Assembly (NCBI GenBank): GCA_965215855.1
Contig: CBDCER010000003.1
Span: 2,976,001-3,040,000 of the forward strand
Direction: 5' to 3'
DNA length: 64,000 bases
From: J027 sp965215855
Lineage (GTDB): Bacteria > Chloroflexota > Anaerolineae > Aggregatilineales > J027
A model generated the notes under the pieces. The model saw only the letters and a program-made list of their open reading frames with translations, did not search any database and was not told where the DNA came from. Below, piece after piece: positions 33,721 through 42,903 of this stretch. Each line of letters begins with the position of its first letter. The stretch's first letter is position 1. The position numbers and the translations under genes were made by a program.

Positions 33721-34216
33721 TAATGGCCTCCTTCATAGTTTGATGATAGGGCTGTCCTAACAAACGCAGGACGCAGGCGGTTGCCTGGGGAATAGCTGCC
33801 GCGACGAGCGGAGTTGGTATTTCGCTAAAGGTCAGGACATCGTGGACCTGAATTGCAACAATTTGGATATTTTCCATATCCGGCAGATGCGCCCCCAGCC
33901 GCCTGCCGACATCAAGAGCCGTGGGCAGGTCAACATCGTGGGCGCTGGCGGTGTTGAGTAGCGAGTCGGGTAGAGCGCCTGCTGTGAACTCGACCACTTG
34001 GCCGGTTTCACCATCGGGTGTCCAGAACGCATCAATCAAGATGACACGTTCATAGCCGACCATCGTTTCCATCAACGCCAGGCCACCGACACTTAGTTCT
34101 TGCACCTCAATCTCAGTATCGAATGGCAATGCCTCTTGAACAGCATTAGCGACGTGAACCCCGACGCCGTCATCAGTCAGATATGGATTTCCCAGCCCTA
34201 TCACCAGTGTTTTCAT
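33707..34216 (-). CDS. Hydrogenase maturation endopeptidase (HyaD/HycI/FrcD family)
   Basis: A 169-residue protease that removes the C-terminal peptide of a NiFe-hydrogenase large subunit after nickel insertion. Family motifs are clear: VIGLGNPYLTDDGVGVHV with the metal-sensing Asp16, VILIDAF with a second Asp near residue 62, and SAHDVDLPTAL with His93. Its substrate is almost surely the large subunit encoded just upstream (stop at 34231, 14 bases before this start), whose C-terminus carries the cleavable extension. Other maturation genes (hypA-F) are not in the window. Confidence 0.95.
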   Translation of the reverse strand: MKTLVIGLGNPYLTDDGVGVHVANAVQEALPFDTEIEVQELSVGGLALMETMVGYERVILIDAFWTPDGETGQVVEFTAGALPDSLLNTASAHDVDLPTALDVGRRLGAHLPDMENIQIVAIQVHDVLTFSEIPTPLVAAAIPQATACVLRLLGQPYHQTMKEAINDLP

Positions 34217-34230
34217 GAGTGTTTTAGCTT

Positions 34231-35700
34231 TCAGTCAATATATTGCGAGCGCTGGTCAACGATCTCACCATCAGCATCGCGGACGATTACTTCTAGTGGC
34301 ATTTGGCCTGGCAGCGAGTGGGTAGCACAGCTAAAGCAAGGATCGTAGCTGCGGAATGCCATCTCGACCATGTTCAGGATGCCGTTAGTCACTTTGCCTT
34401 TATGAATATTGGCTTTGGCGGCTTTCTTGACGCTGAGTGTGATGGGGGCATTGTTGTTGGTTGTGCCCACAATCAGATTTACCTTCGTCAAGATGCCGTT
34501 TTCATCAGTTTCATAGTGGTGGGTCAGTGTGCCACGCGGAGCCTCGACAGTACCAATACCCACATCTGGTGTGGCGGTGGGAATGGTTCGCACGTTAGGA
34601 TCAGTAATTTCGGGATCAGTTGCCAGAATCAACATGTTCTCAGCAGCATAGAGGAGTTCGACCAGGCGTGCCCAATGGGTTGCTAATGTATGATGCACTG
34701 GTTTGCCACCTAATGTGGCGTACATTTGCTCATACGCTTCTTGGGCTTTAGGAGTTGCCATACCATCAGCAGCATTCAGACGACTGAGAGGCGTACAAGC
34801 ATACATGCCAGAGTCTTTGCCATCCACGAAACCTTTCCAGCCGACACCTTTCAAGAAGGGATATTTGAGGTAGCTGTAAGGTTCAACGTGTTCGCCGATG
34901 TATTGAGCGTAGTCAGCGGGCGCGTATTTGACATATTCGTTGCCGTCTGGATCAACGACGCGGATCAAGCCATCGTAAAAGTTGACATGGTTGTTGTCGT
35001 CCACCAGACCCATGTAGTAGGTCTTTTGCGTGTAACCATCACTGACAATCAGGTCAACATAGGCACTGTTCTTCAGGACGATTTCGCTGAAGATTTCTAA
35101 CGACCATTGGGCGAATTCGACATTTTGCCGTGCTATGTCCTCGATGAACTTGCGTTCTTCTTCGTTGATGGCTTTACTCATGCCACCTGGCAGGCCGCAG
35201 ACAGGATGAATGGCTCGCCCACCGATCATTTTGATGATTTCGTGGTTGAACTTGCGGGTGTTGATAACCTTCATGCCTGCTTCAACCCCGACTTTGTTAA
35301 CGACGCCGAGAATATTACGTTCGCCAGGAGGAGCATCGGGACCAACGACAAAATCGGGGCCGCCCAACGCATAAAAGTGCGTGGTATGGTCGGTGCAGTA
35401 GAAGGCCATGTAGAATAACTCACGCAGTTTCTTACCAGCGGACGGTGGATCGACATGGTAGAGCGCATCCAGGGCTTTGGCAGCCGCCATATGATGTGCT
35501 TCAGGACACACACCGCAGATGCGGTTGGTCAGGCGTGGCATTTCCTCGGCAGGCCGCCCCAGGCAGAAGACCTCAAACCCGCGCAATTCCGGAATCTGGA
35601 AATAGGTATTGGCAACTTCGCCAGCATCATCCAGAAAGATTTCGATTTTGCCGTGGCCTTCGAGGCGAGTAATGGGATCAATCGTAATTCGTTGTTTCAT
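34231..35700 (-). CDS. mvhA: NiFe hydrogenase large subunit (MvhA-like, group 3)
   Basis: A 489-residue catalytic subunit carrying the NiFe(CN)2CO centre. The four nickel cysteines are present as ICGVC (Cys62, Cys65) and DPCFSC (Cys455, Cys458), followed by ATH461 and a 28-residue tail that the downstream protease should remove after His461. The N-terminal DPITRLEGHGKI is the standard L0 motif. The gene set (small subunit, MvhD, HdrABC) places it in group 3c, where H2 oxidation feeds flavin-based electron bifurcation. An AGGAGG ribosome site overlaps the end of the small-subunit gene. Confidence 0.96.
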   Translation of the reverse strand: MKQRITIDPITRLEGHGKIEIFLDDAGEVANTYFQIPELRGFEVFCLGRPAEEMPRLTNRICGVCPEAHHMAAAKALDALYHVDPPSAGKKLRELFYMAFYCTDHTTHFYALGGPDFVVGPDAPPGERNILGVVNKVGVEAGMKVINTRKFNHEIIKMIGGRAIHPVCGLPGGMSKAINEEERKFIEDIARQNVEFAQWSLEIFSEIVLKNSAYVDLIVSDGYTQKTYYMGLVDDNNHVNFYDGLIRVVDPDGNEYVKYAPADYAQYIGEHVEPYSYLKYPFLKGVGWKGFVDGKDSGMYACTPLSRLNAADGMATPKAQEAYEQMYATLGGKPVHHTLATHWARLVELLYAAENMLILATDPEITDPNVRTIPTATPDVGIGTVEAPRGTLTHHYETDENGILTKVNLIVGTTNNNAPITLSVKKAAKANIHKGKVTNGILNMVEMAFRSYDPCFSCATHSLPGQMPLEVIVRDADGEIVDQRSQYID

Positions 35701-35710
35701 CAGCGGCCTC

Positions 35711-36745
35711 CTAGTCTTTCAGTTTGGGATCCAGGCGTGGCACAAAGTCGATGTGTTCCGCTTTCTTGTGACCGTTTTCCTGGGCCAGGCGAGTACGGGT
35801 CATCAGCGAATGTGCCAGGCTGAAGCGATAGAAATAACCAGCGGGATCGGGCAATGTATCCAAAATAGCGTCGATTTCTTCAGGTGTTTCGGCATCCAAA
35901 ACGGAGCCGATAGCACCGATAAGCCGTGCGCCACCATCCATAACGCCTTCGTTGGGGCCATAACAGCCACGACAGCCCATATTGACGGTTGGACATAGTG
36001 CCCCGCAACCAGCGCGGGTAGCGATACCAGCACAGAACAATCCTTGATCCAGCAAACATTGGTTGGGATCGGGGATGATTTCGTGCGGACGATAGAAGCG
36101 TTTGATCTTCTTTTCGGCGCGTTCACGGGTGCATTCGTCACAAACTGTCACGTCCATACCGATGACAGTACCGGGGGGTGGTAATTCACCTGTGATGATG
36201 GCCTCAACTGCGGCCTCAATCCATTTGGCCTCGGGCGGGCAGCCGGGTAGGTAGTATTCCACGGGAACAATCTGATCGAGGGTGCGGACCGTGTTCCAGT
36301 AGGAAGGCAATGTCAATTCACCTTCGGGAACCTGGACGCTGGTTTGGGGTAATATGCCATCGGGATTGACAGAAGAAGGCGAGTCGTTGTAAATATATTG
36401 CATCATGTGTTCGCGGTCAGTGAAGTTTGCCAGGCCGGGCATACAACCCTCACTGGCACAACTACCGAAGGCGACCATGACTTGACTCTTCTGACGGAGC
36501 AAGTGTGCCCACTCGGCGTTCTCGTCGTTGCGAATCGCACCGTTGAACAGCGTAACAGTGATTTCGCCATCGGCCATTGCTTCAATATCTTCTTTTTTGA
36601 AGTCCATGACACACGGCCATAGAACGATGTCAAAAGCCGCGGCGACATCCAGAATTTTTTCGTGAATAGCCAGCACGGCGATTTCACATCCGCCGCAGGC
36701 CGAAGCCCAATACAGTGCCAGCTTGGGTTTTTGCTTCTCAGCCAT
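35711..36745 (-). CDS. mvhG: NiFe hydrogenase small subunit (MvhG-like)
   Basis: A 344-residue iron-sulfur subunit that carries electrons away from the NiFe site. The proximal-cluster CxxC is in YWASACGGCEIAVL (Cys17, Cys20). Further cysteines for the proximal cluster lie in GSCASEGCMPG and LPGCPPEAKW. The C-terminal part carries ferredoxin-like cysteines (CDECTRER, CLLDQGLFCAGIATRAGCGALCP, MGCRGCYGP). There is no twin-arginine signal, consistent with a cytoplasmic group 3 enzyme. Its start overlaps the end of mvhD by eight bases. Confidence 0.95.
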   Translation of the reverse strand: MAEKQKPKLALYWASACGGCEIAVLAIHEKILDVAAAFDIVLWPCVMDFKKEDIEAMADGEITVTLFNGAIRNDENAEWAHLLRQKSQVMVAFGSCASEGCMPGLANFTDREHMMQYIYNDSPSSVNPDGILPQTSVQVPEGELTLPSYWNTVRTLDQIVPVEYYLPGCPPEAKWIEAAVEAIITGELPPPGTVIGMDVTVCDECTRERAEKKIKRFYRPHEIIPDPNQCLLDQGLFCAGIATRAGCGALCPTVNMGCRGCYGPNEGVMDGGARLIGAIGSVLDAETPEEIDAILDTLPDPAGYFYRFSLAHSLMTRTRLAQENGHKKAEHIDFVPRLDPKLKD

Positions 36746-37229
36746 GAACCACCTCCTCCATCACCGTAGGGCCAAAGTCTTCGACGGTGTCACGCCATTC
36801 CAGTGGTCCCAGGCGGGCGATGGTTTCGGTCATCTGGGTAACGGTCTCGACAAAGAGTGTTCCTTGAGCTGCGGATGCCCAGGCCAGTTGGACACGGTCC
36901 GGATGGACGCCTAATTGCGCTAATGTGCGACGCAGGAGCGCCATCCGTCGCATGGCTTTGTAATTGCCTTCCTGGTAATGGCACTGACCTGGATGGCAAC
37001 CCATGACCAGTACACCATCTGCACCTTCACGCAAGGCTTTCATGACAAACGTCGGGTCAAGCCGTCCGGTACACATGATGCGAATGTCGCGCAGCGTAGC
37101 GGGATAACCAAAGCGGCTGGTTCCGGCTAAGTCAGCAGCGCGATAAGAACACCAATTGCACAAAAAGCCAACAATAACAGGTTTGCGATCACCCCATGCG
37201 GGGTTGAGTGCATTGAAATCAGTAGTCAT
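36738..37229 (-). CDS. mvhD: MvhD-like iron-sulfur subunit linking hydrogenase to Hdr
   Basis: A 163-residue [2Fe-2S] protein that in methanogens passes electrons from MvhAG to HdrA. The family pattern is plain: VGFLCNWCSYRAADLAG, IRIMCTGRLDP and VMGCHPGQCHYQEGNY, which together hold the cluster cysteines, followed by the helical segment LLRRTLAQLGV. Size matches single-domain MvhD with no fusion to HdrA. It lies three bases after hdrA and overlaps mvhG, so the hydrogenase and Hdr halves are one transcript. Confidence 0.95.
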   Translation of the reverse strand: MTTDFNALNPAWGDRKPVIVGFLCNWCSYRAADLAGTSRFGYPATLRDIRIMCTGRLDPTFVMKALREGADGVLVMGCHPGQCHYQEGNYKAMRRMALLRRTLAQLGVHPDRVQLAWASAAQGTLFVETVTQMTETIARLGPLEWRDTVEDFGPTVMEEVVHG

Positions 37230-37232
37230 CGG

Positions 37233-39260
37233 TTACGCCTCCTGAAGGGCAGGGGCTGAAACGGCAGCACCGCCATTACCAGCACGAACGTCGTAAAGCA
37301 TGCCGTCGATTTGCGCCATGATCGACTCGAAGGTGTAGTGTTGGCCGGTGATAACCTGGCTGGGGCAGGCGGCCACACAGGTTCCGCAGCCCTTACAAAG
37401 TGCTGGATTAACGCGACTGACCTCGGTTTCTTCAATGTAGTCGATGGCGTGGTAGGGACAGAGATTGTTGCAGATGCGGCAGCCAGAGCAACGATCTTCG
37501 TCGATATTGGCGCGTATCGGCTCGATTTCGACTTCTTTCTGACCGATCAGGCTGAGGACACGAGCCGCCGCTGCTGCGCCTTGTGCGACGCTGGACGGAA
37601 TGTCCTTTGGACCCTGGCACGCACCCGCGATGAAGATACCTTCGCTCATCGTGGCAACTGGATCAAGTTTGGGATGGCGCTCGGTGAAGAACCCAGCCTC
37701 AGAACAGCCTGCGCCGAACATGTGCGAGAGTTCTTTGGCGTCATGGCGGGGTTCAACAGCCCCCATCAGGATGACCATATCCACCGGGATACGGCGCTGT
37801 TGTCCGATTAGGGTGTCTTCAACCTGAACAATCAGCTTGCCTTCTTCTCCTGGATTGCGGGCAGCATCGGTAACTTCTGCCACACGCCCTCGGACAAAGT
37901 TCGTGCCTTCTTCCATCAGACGATGGTAGAATTTTTCATAGTCCTTGAAGGCTGTTCGCATGTCGATGTAGAAACTGTAGACATCTGCATCAAGTTTCTC
38001 GTTAACCAGGTGAGCAAACTTGAGAGCCGCCATACAGCAAGTCGCCGAGCAATAAATGTTGTAGTTATGGTCGCGGCTACCGACACAATGGACGATCCCA
38101 ACGCTCGTAGGTTCAGTGACACCATCGCGCAAAACGATCTTGCCACCGGTAGGTCCAGAAGCGTTGGTCATGCGCTCGAATTCAAGGCTGGTGAAAACGT
38201 TCGCCAACCGCCCATAGCCATATTGTGGAATGCGGCGTGAGTCGAACAGATCGTAACCTGTCGCGAGAATAACGTTGCCAACATTAATTGTCAGATATTC
38301 ATCTTCCTGGTCAAAATTTATTGCACCAGTCGGACAGAATTTCTCACAGGCTTTGCAAGTTCCCTTCTGGAAATAGATACAGCTTTCCATGTCGATGACG
38401 GGGTACTTGGGCACAGCCTGGGGAAAAGGTCGATAAACCGCTGTCCGGTAGCCCAAACCGGCCTCATAAACCATATCGACAAGTTTGGCCGGGCAGCGTT
38501 CCCAGCAATCACCACAACCGGTACACAATTCGGTATCGATCTTGCGGGCTTTCTTGCGGACACGCACGGTGAAGTTGCCGACAAAGCCATCCACTTGCTC
38601 GACCTCGCTGTAGGTTAGCAAAGTGATATTGGGATGATTGCCGACATCGAACATCTTGGGCGTTAGGATACAGGCCGAGCAGTCCAACGTCGGGAAAGTT
38701 TTATCGAACTGGGCCATATGGCCGCCGATGCTAGGTTCACGTTCGACCAATACGACAGGGTAACCAGTGTTGGCGATTTCAAGCGCAGCGTTGATACCGG
38801 CGATGCCGCCCCCAACAACCAGTGTGGTGTCGTTAATGGGAGCTTTGAAGGGTTCAAGGGGTTCCAATTCAACCGCACGTTGGATCGCGCCACTGATGAT
38901 GGCCTTAGCTTTATCGGTAGCGGCTTCTTTGTCGCCAGGATGAACCCAACTGGCATGTTCGCGGATGTTTGCCATCTCGAACAGGTAGGGATTCAGGCCA
39001 GCGCGACTGCAAGCCTGACGGAAAGTAGGCTCGTGCATGTGGGGGGAGCAAGCGGCGCAGACTACACGGGTCAGTCCGTGTTCTTTAATATCTTCTTCGA
39101 CAAGTTCTTGTCCCAAGCTGGAACACATGAACTTATAGTCACGGGAAACGGTCACGTTAGGCATGGTATTTGCCCATTCGGAAATGGCTTCGACGTCTAC
39201 AGTACCGGCGATGTTGTGACCGCAATGACAGACATAAACACCAATTTTCTCTTCTGCCAT
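37233..39260 (-). CDS. hdrA: Heterodisulfide reductase subunit A (HdrA)
   Basis: A 675-residue flavo-iron-sulfur protein, the predicted site of flavin-based electron bifurcation. In order: an N-terminal cysteine region (YVCHCGHNIAGT), the FAD Rossmann motif VVGGGIAGINAALEIANTG with the HdrA motif GGHMAQFDKTFPTLDCSACI, two ferredoxin-type motifs in the middle (ELCTGCGDCWERCPAKL; CKACEKFCP), and two more at the C-terminus (CSGCRICNNLCP; CKGCGTCVAACP). Length equals that of canonical HdrA. With MvhADG and HdrBC it should couple H2 oxidation to reduction of ferredoxin and a disulfide acceptor; the acceptor in a non-methanogen is unknown. Confidence 0.96.
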   Translation of the reverse strand: MAEEKIGVYVCHCGHNIAGTVDVEAISEWANTMPNVTVSRDYKFMCSSLGQELVEEDIKEHGLTRVVCAACSPHMHEPTFRQACSRAGLNPYLFEMANIREHASWVHPGDKEAATDKAKAIISGAIQRAVELEPLEPFKAPINDTTLVVGGGIAGINAALEIANTGYPVVLVEREPSIGGHMAQFDKTFPTLDCSACILTPKMFDVGNHPNITLLTYSEVEQVDGFVGNFTVRVRKKARKIDTELCTGCGDCWERCPAKLVDMVYEAGLGYRTAVYRPFPQAVPKYPVIDMESCIYFQKGTCKACEKFCPTGAINFDQEDEYLTINVGNVILATGYDLFDSRRIPQYGYGRLANVFTSLEFERMTNASGPTGGKIVLRDGVTEPTSVGIVHCVGSRDHNYNIYCSATCCMAALKFAHLVNEKLDADVYSFYIDMRTAFKDYEKFYHRLMEEGTNFVRGRVAEVTDAARNPGEEGKLIVQVEDTLIGQQRRIPVDMVILMGAVEPRHDAKELSHMFGAGCSEAGFFTERHPKLDPVATMSEGIFIAGACQGPKDIPSSVAQGAAAAARVLSLIGQKEVEIEPIRANIDEDRCSGCRICNNLCPYHAIDYIEETEVSRVNPALCKGCGTCVAACPSQVITGQHYTFESIMAQIDGMLYDVRAGNGGAAVSAPALQEA

Positions 39261-39281
39261 GCTGTTAGCGTCCTTTCATCA

Positions 39282-40244
39282 TCACTGTGGCGGCGGTGGC
39301 ATTGGAAGCGCCTTTTTGTCCCGGCGTTTGGGCCTGGACCGCTTCGGCGTTTCCTCTTCCTGGCCGATTTTATTAAGAGCAGCTTTCGCCGATACCATTT
39401 CGCTGCCGATACCCAGTTCATCGGGTTGCATTCCGAAGGCGAGGCCCATCATTTGAGTAAAGAACATCACTGGAATGCTGAAGTCAGTATTGAACGTGCG
39501 GTTGACTTGGGATTGATAGGCATCCAGATTAAGCTGGCACATGGGGCACAGCGTCACCAGTATGTCGGCATGATAGTCGGCAGCGTTTTGTAACAAGCGG
39601 CGCAAGAGTTCGAAGGCGGTATTTTCGCTGATTTGCGTCATATGACCGCCACAACAGTGAGTCTTGAGGGGGAAGTCGATGACGGTCGCACCCAGAATCC
39701 CTAATAACTTGTCCAGGTGCGTCGGATATTCAGGATTGTGTTCGGTGCCGGGTCGGGTAATCAGACAGCCATAGTAAGGCGCGACACGCAGACCCTTGAG
39801 TGGTTGTGTGACATGCTGGCCGATGGTTTCATAGCCAACATCCTCGGTGATGACATCCAGCAAATGGCGGACGCGTAGGCTGCCAGGAGCATAGTGCAGC
39901 TCACCTGCCGCTAGCGCCTGATTAACCTGGGTGTTCAATTTGGGATATTTTCCCATATTCTGATCGGTTTTCCGCAGGTTGAGGTAGCAGGCGCTACAGG
40001 GTGCGACCAACTCTTGTGTGCCATCAATTTCAGTCGCCAATGAGAGATTACGTGCTACCAGGCTATAAGCTGGCAGGGCGTTGATAGTGAAATACTCGGT
40101 TGCTCCACAGCAATTCCAGCCATCAATTTCGACGAATGTCAGCCCTAATGTTTCGCCAATGCGTTTGGTGGACGCATCATAAGCATGGGCTGAGGCATCC
40201 AGTGAGCAACCCGGATAGTATATGTAGCGACCATTCTGGCTCAT
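39282..40244 (-). CDS. hdrB: Heterodisulfide reductase subunit B (HdrB)
   Basis: A 320-residue subunit with two CCG domains that bind the non-cubane clusters of the disulfide-reducing site. The first copy is YYPGCSLD, WNCCGATEYF and APCSACYLNL; the second is PYYGCLI, HCCGGHMTQ and LCPMCQLNL. The C-terminal 30 residues are an unusual basic tail (RPKRRDKKALPMPPPPQ) not typical for HdrB. The stop of hdrC overlaps its start (ATGA). Substrate would be a CoM-CoB-like or other thiol disulfide, or a DsrC-like protein; none is identifiable here. Confidence 0.95.
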   Translation of the reverse strand: MSQNGRYIYYPGCSLDASAHAYDASTKRIGETLGLTFVEIDGWNCCGATEYFTINALPAYSLVARNLSLATEIDGTQELVAPCSACYLNLRKTDQNMGKYPKLNTQVNQALAAGELHYAPGSLRVRHLLDVITEDVGYETIGQHVTQPLKGLRVAPYYGCLITRPGTEHNPEYPTHLDKLLGILGATVIDFPLKTHCCGGHMTQISENTAFELLRRLLQNAADYHADILVTLCPMCQLNLDAYQSQVNRTFNTDFSIPVMFFTQMMGLAFGMQPDELGIGSEMVSAKAALNKIGQEEETPKRSRPKRRDKKALPMPPPPQ

Positions 40245-40813
40245 GATGATGCCTCCTGCTCGGCTGAGATACGCTTGGCTTCGTCAAGAATTGCTTTCAA
40301 CTGGGGCATGTTTTTGATGACAGTGGCGGACATACTCAGACGACCTTTTTGCATCATCTGGAAGCCCATCCCACCCATCCTGATAGCTTTTAGCGGGTGA
40401 TGGGTCAGGTGATAGCGGGTTGCTAGTCCAAACTCGAAGCTGCGGCCATATTGCTCGACATAACCGATGAAGCTGGTTGACCAGTCGGCATGGTCGTTCT
40501 TCTTATATTTGCCCTGGGCAATTGCCATCTGTTTGAGGGTATACATCATATCCGTAATAGGGATATTTTGGGGGCACCGGACGGTGCAGTAGTAGCATGA
40601 TACGCAATACCAGGGTGTATTGCTGCTTAACACGTCGTCCTCCATATTTGCCGCGATCATGGCAAACAGGCGACGAGGCGTGGTGTCCATATCAGCCTCT
40701 GAAGGGCATGACCCGCCACACGTGCCACATTGCAGACATGTGAGCAGGGTTTCGCCGCCAGGGGTGGCCTCCATGACACGCGCACGGAAGTCTTGCCCGT
40801 TGGAGGTTGGCAT
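40241..40813 (-). CDS. hdrC: Heterodisulfide reductase subunit C (HdrC)
   Basis: A 190-residue ferredoxin-like subunit that relays electrons from HdrA to HdrB. Two [4Fe-4S] motifs are seen: CLQCGTCGGSCPSE near residue 24 and CVSCYYCTVRCPQNIP near residue 70, followed by a helical C-terminus. First gene of the hydrogenase operon; AAGGAG lies eight bases before the ATG on the minus strand. It overlaps hdrB by four bases. Confidence 0.95.
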   Translation of the reverse strand: MPTSNGQDFRARVMEATPGGETLLTCLQCGTCGGSCPSEADMDTTPRRLFAMIAANMEDDVLSSNTPWYCVSCYYCTVRCPQNIPITDMMYTLKQMAIAQGKYKKNDHADWSTSFIGYVEQYGRSFEFGLATRYHLTHHPLKAIRMGGMGFQMMQKGRLSMSATVIKNMPQLKAILDEAKRISAEQEASS

Positions 40814-41182
40814 ACTGCAGTCTCCTTTCGTCCATTGCGGGCCGACCTAAAAACAAGAGTCAATCCAGTTTGACGAGATAAGGAGACGGTGTTGGGAAAT
40901 ATATTTTAGTGGGGTGTGTAGGCGACAATGATTTCCTTACACCATCCCATAGTGAAGCTAAAAATGAATTTTCTATCTAAGAGTCTATGAGAAAAATTTC
41001 ACAAACGCAATGGATATAGCCAATATAGTGAGTAAAAGCACCCTGGAGATGTTACGGCTTAAACATTGTAGGTGATGATTGTACATGTCGTTGGGGGAGC
41101 GTGCAGGTTATGTCCATCGCGGCGCGGCGGCCTATGGTATACTTTTGGCGGTGTACAACTTCTGGGCAAAGGACTGGATATT
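40814..41182. other. Divergent intergenic region, hdrC / polX
   Basis: 369 bases holding the start signals of two divergent units. On the hydrogenase side I see the AAGGAG ribosome site and A/T-rich stretches (for example TATATT on the minus strand near 40899), but no convincing -35/-10 pair. On the polX side, an extended -10 is listed separately. No gene, tRNA or clear hairpin is visible in the middle. Confidence 0.5.
41135..41143 (+). promoter_or_regulatory. Extended -10 promoter element for polX
   Basis: TGGTATACT lies 40 bases before the GTG start at 41183. No -35 match is evident, in line with extended -10 promoters. Confidence 0.5.
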
Positions 41183-42886
41183 GTGGCGCGGCTGACTAAT
41201 CGGGAAATCGCCAAGATATTTGAAAATGTGGCGGATTTACTGGAAATCAAGGGCGAGAATGTATTCCGCGTGAATTCATATCGTAATGCCGCACTGACGA
41301 TTCGAGATCTGCCGCGTGATATTTACCTGATTTATGAGGAAGGACTGCTGACCGAGTTGCCGGATATTGGCAAGACAATCGCTAACAAGATTGAGGAAAT
41401 GCTGATGACAGGACAGTTGGCATTTTATGATCGTCTGACAGATGAGGTTCCGGCCAGTTTGGTTGATATTCTGCAAGTGAATGGTGTAGGTGCGAAGAAG
41501 GTGCGGCGCTTCTGGCAAGAATTGAATATTACTACCTTGACACAACTCGAAGCAGCAGCGCATGAAGGCAAGTTGCGTCAATTAAGTGGGATGGGAGCCA
41601 AGAGTGAGCAGAAAATCCTGGAAGGTATTGAGGCGCTTGCACGTCGCACGAATCGTGTTTCGATTGGCATAGCTTATCCATTGGCCTGGCGGATGCTGGA
41701 AGAGTTGCAAGACCTTTCATCGATGCTGGATGGCGCGGTTGTTGGCAGCTTACGGCGCTGGGCAGCGATAGTGGGCAATATTGATCTGCTGGTGGCAGCA
41801 GATGATTTCCGTGGGGTATTGGATGCGTTTGTTAACCGACCCGATGTGGCACGAGTCTTGACCCATGAAACAACTACGGCTGTGATAGAGCATGTGCAGG
41901 GCATTCGCGTAGACTTGCGTGTCGTGTCACCCACACGGTATGGAACGGAGTTAGTCTATTATACGGGTTCGCAACAGCATATTGCCCATTTGGAGGCACT
42001 GGCGGATACTCGTGGGTTGTCGTTGTTTGAGCTTGAGAGTGCGACAGAAGCGGCGCTATATGAAAAGCTGGAGTTGCCCTGGATAACGCCAGAGCTGCGC
42101 GAGGATCGTGGGGAGATAGAGGCGGCACAGCAAGGTACACTCCCGGATCTGATTTCGCAGGATGACATGCGTGGGGATTTACATATGCATACAACCTGGA
42201 GCGATGGTAAGCTTTCGATACGCGAGATGGCACTTCAGGTTCGACAGCGAGGATTTTCGCACATGGTCATTAGCGATCATTCGCGCAGTTTGGGAATTGC
42301 TAACGGTCTGAGCCTTGAACGCTTGATGGAGCAACAGGCCGAGGTACGGGCGGTTGATGACGAGATGGGGCCAGGATTCCGCGTGTTGCATGGCACTGAA
42401 ATGGAAATCAAAGCTGATGGAACCTTGGACTTTCCCGATGAGGTATTGGCGAAATTGGATATAGTCATCGCCTCGGTGCATGTGGGGCTGCGACAGCCGC
42501 GTGAACAAGTGACGGAACGAGTATTGACTGCCATCCGGAATCCGCATGTGGACATCATCGGCCATCCAAGTGGTCGGTTGATTCCGGATCGCGAAGGGGC
42601 CGACTTGGATATGGAGGCAGTGTTGGCAGCGGCGAAAACCCATGATACTGCACTGGAGATCAATGCCAATCCGCGTCGCCTTGATCTGGATGATGAATTG
42701 GCCCGTCAGGCACAGACGATGGGGGTGAAGTTGGCAATCAATACCGATGCTCATCGTGCAGACCAGCTCGATTTGTTGCACTATGGGGTTAACACCGCGC
42801 GGCGAGGTTGGATTGAAGCTGATACTGTCATCAATACCTGGACAAGTGAGCGTTTACTAGCTTGGTTGGAAAGCCGTAGACAATAG
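41183..42886 (+). CDS. polX: PolX family DNA polymerase-like protein with PHP domain
   Basis: A 567-residue protein. The GTG at 41183 has AAGGA nine bases upstream and begins the usual PolX start (ARLTNREIAKIFENVADLLEIKG). Residues 1-155 form the helical 8-kDa and helix-hairpin-helix region. Residues 155-300 are the palm: GSLRRWAAIVGNIDLLV replaces the normal GSxRRGxExxGDID, so the first metal-binding Asp of DxD is Asn199 (Asp201 and Asp244 remain). Residues 330-560 are an apparently intact PHP phosphoesterase domain (DLHMHTTWSDG, VISDHS, GTEMEI, ASVHVG, GHPSGR, INTDAH). PHP exonuclease or AP-endonuclease activity may persist while polymerase activity is doubtful. Confidence 0.92.
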   Translation: MARLTNREIAKIFENVADLLEIKGENVFRVNSYRNAALTIRDLPRDIYLIYEEGLLTELPDIGKTIANKIEEMLMTGQLAFYDRLTDEVPASLVDILQVNGVGAKKVRRFWQELNITTLTQLEAAAHEGKLRQLSGMGAKSEQKILEGIEALARRTNRVSIGIAYPLAWRMLEELQDLSSMLDGAVVGSLRRWAAIVGNIDLLVAADDFRGVLDAFVNRPDVARVLTHETTTAVIEHVQGIRVDLRVVSPTRYGTELVYYTGSQQHIAHLEALADTRGLSLFELESATEAALYEKLELPWITPELREDRGEIEAAQQGTLPDLISQDDMRGDLHMHTTWSDGKLSIREMALQVRQRGFSHMVISDHSRSLGIANGLSLERLMEQQAEVRAVDDEMGPGFRVLHGTEMEIKADGTLDFPDEVLAKLDIVIASVHVGLRQPREQVTERVLTAIRNPHVDIIGHPSGRLIPDREGADLDMEAVLAAAKTHDTALEINANPRRLDLDDELARQAQTMGVKLAINTDAHRADQLDLLHYGVNTARRGWIEADTVINTWTSERLLAWLESRRQ

Positions 42887-42903
42887 CAACAGGATAGTTG
42901 GAT

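Noticed and set aside
38718..39593. 291-codon plus-strand open frame opposite hdrA/hdrB
   Set aside because: It is antisense to two genes with intact cysteine motifs; no ribosome site or domain supports it.
40814..40940. Possible -35/-10 pair for the hydrogenase operon (TTGTCG and TATATT on the minus strand)
   Set aside because: The spacing is 19 bases and the first hexamer matches poorly, so it is not listed as a promoter.
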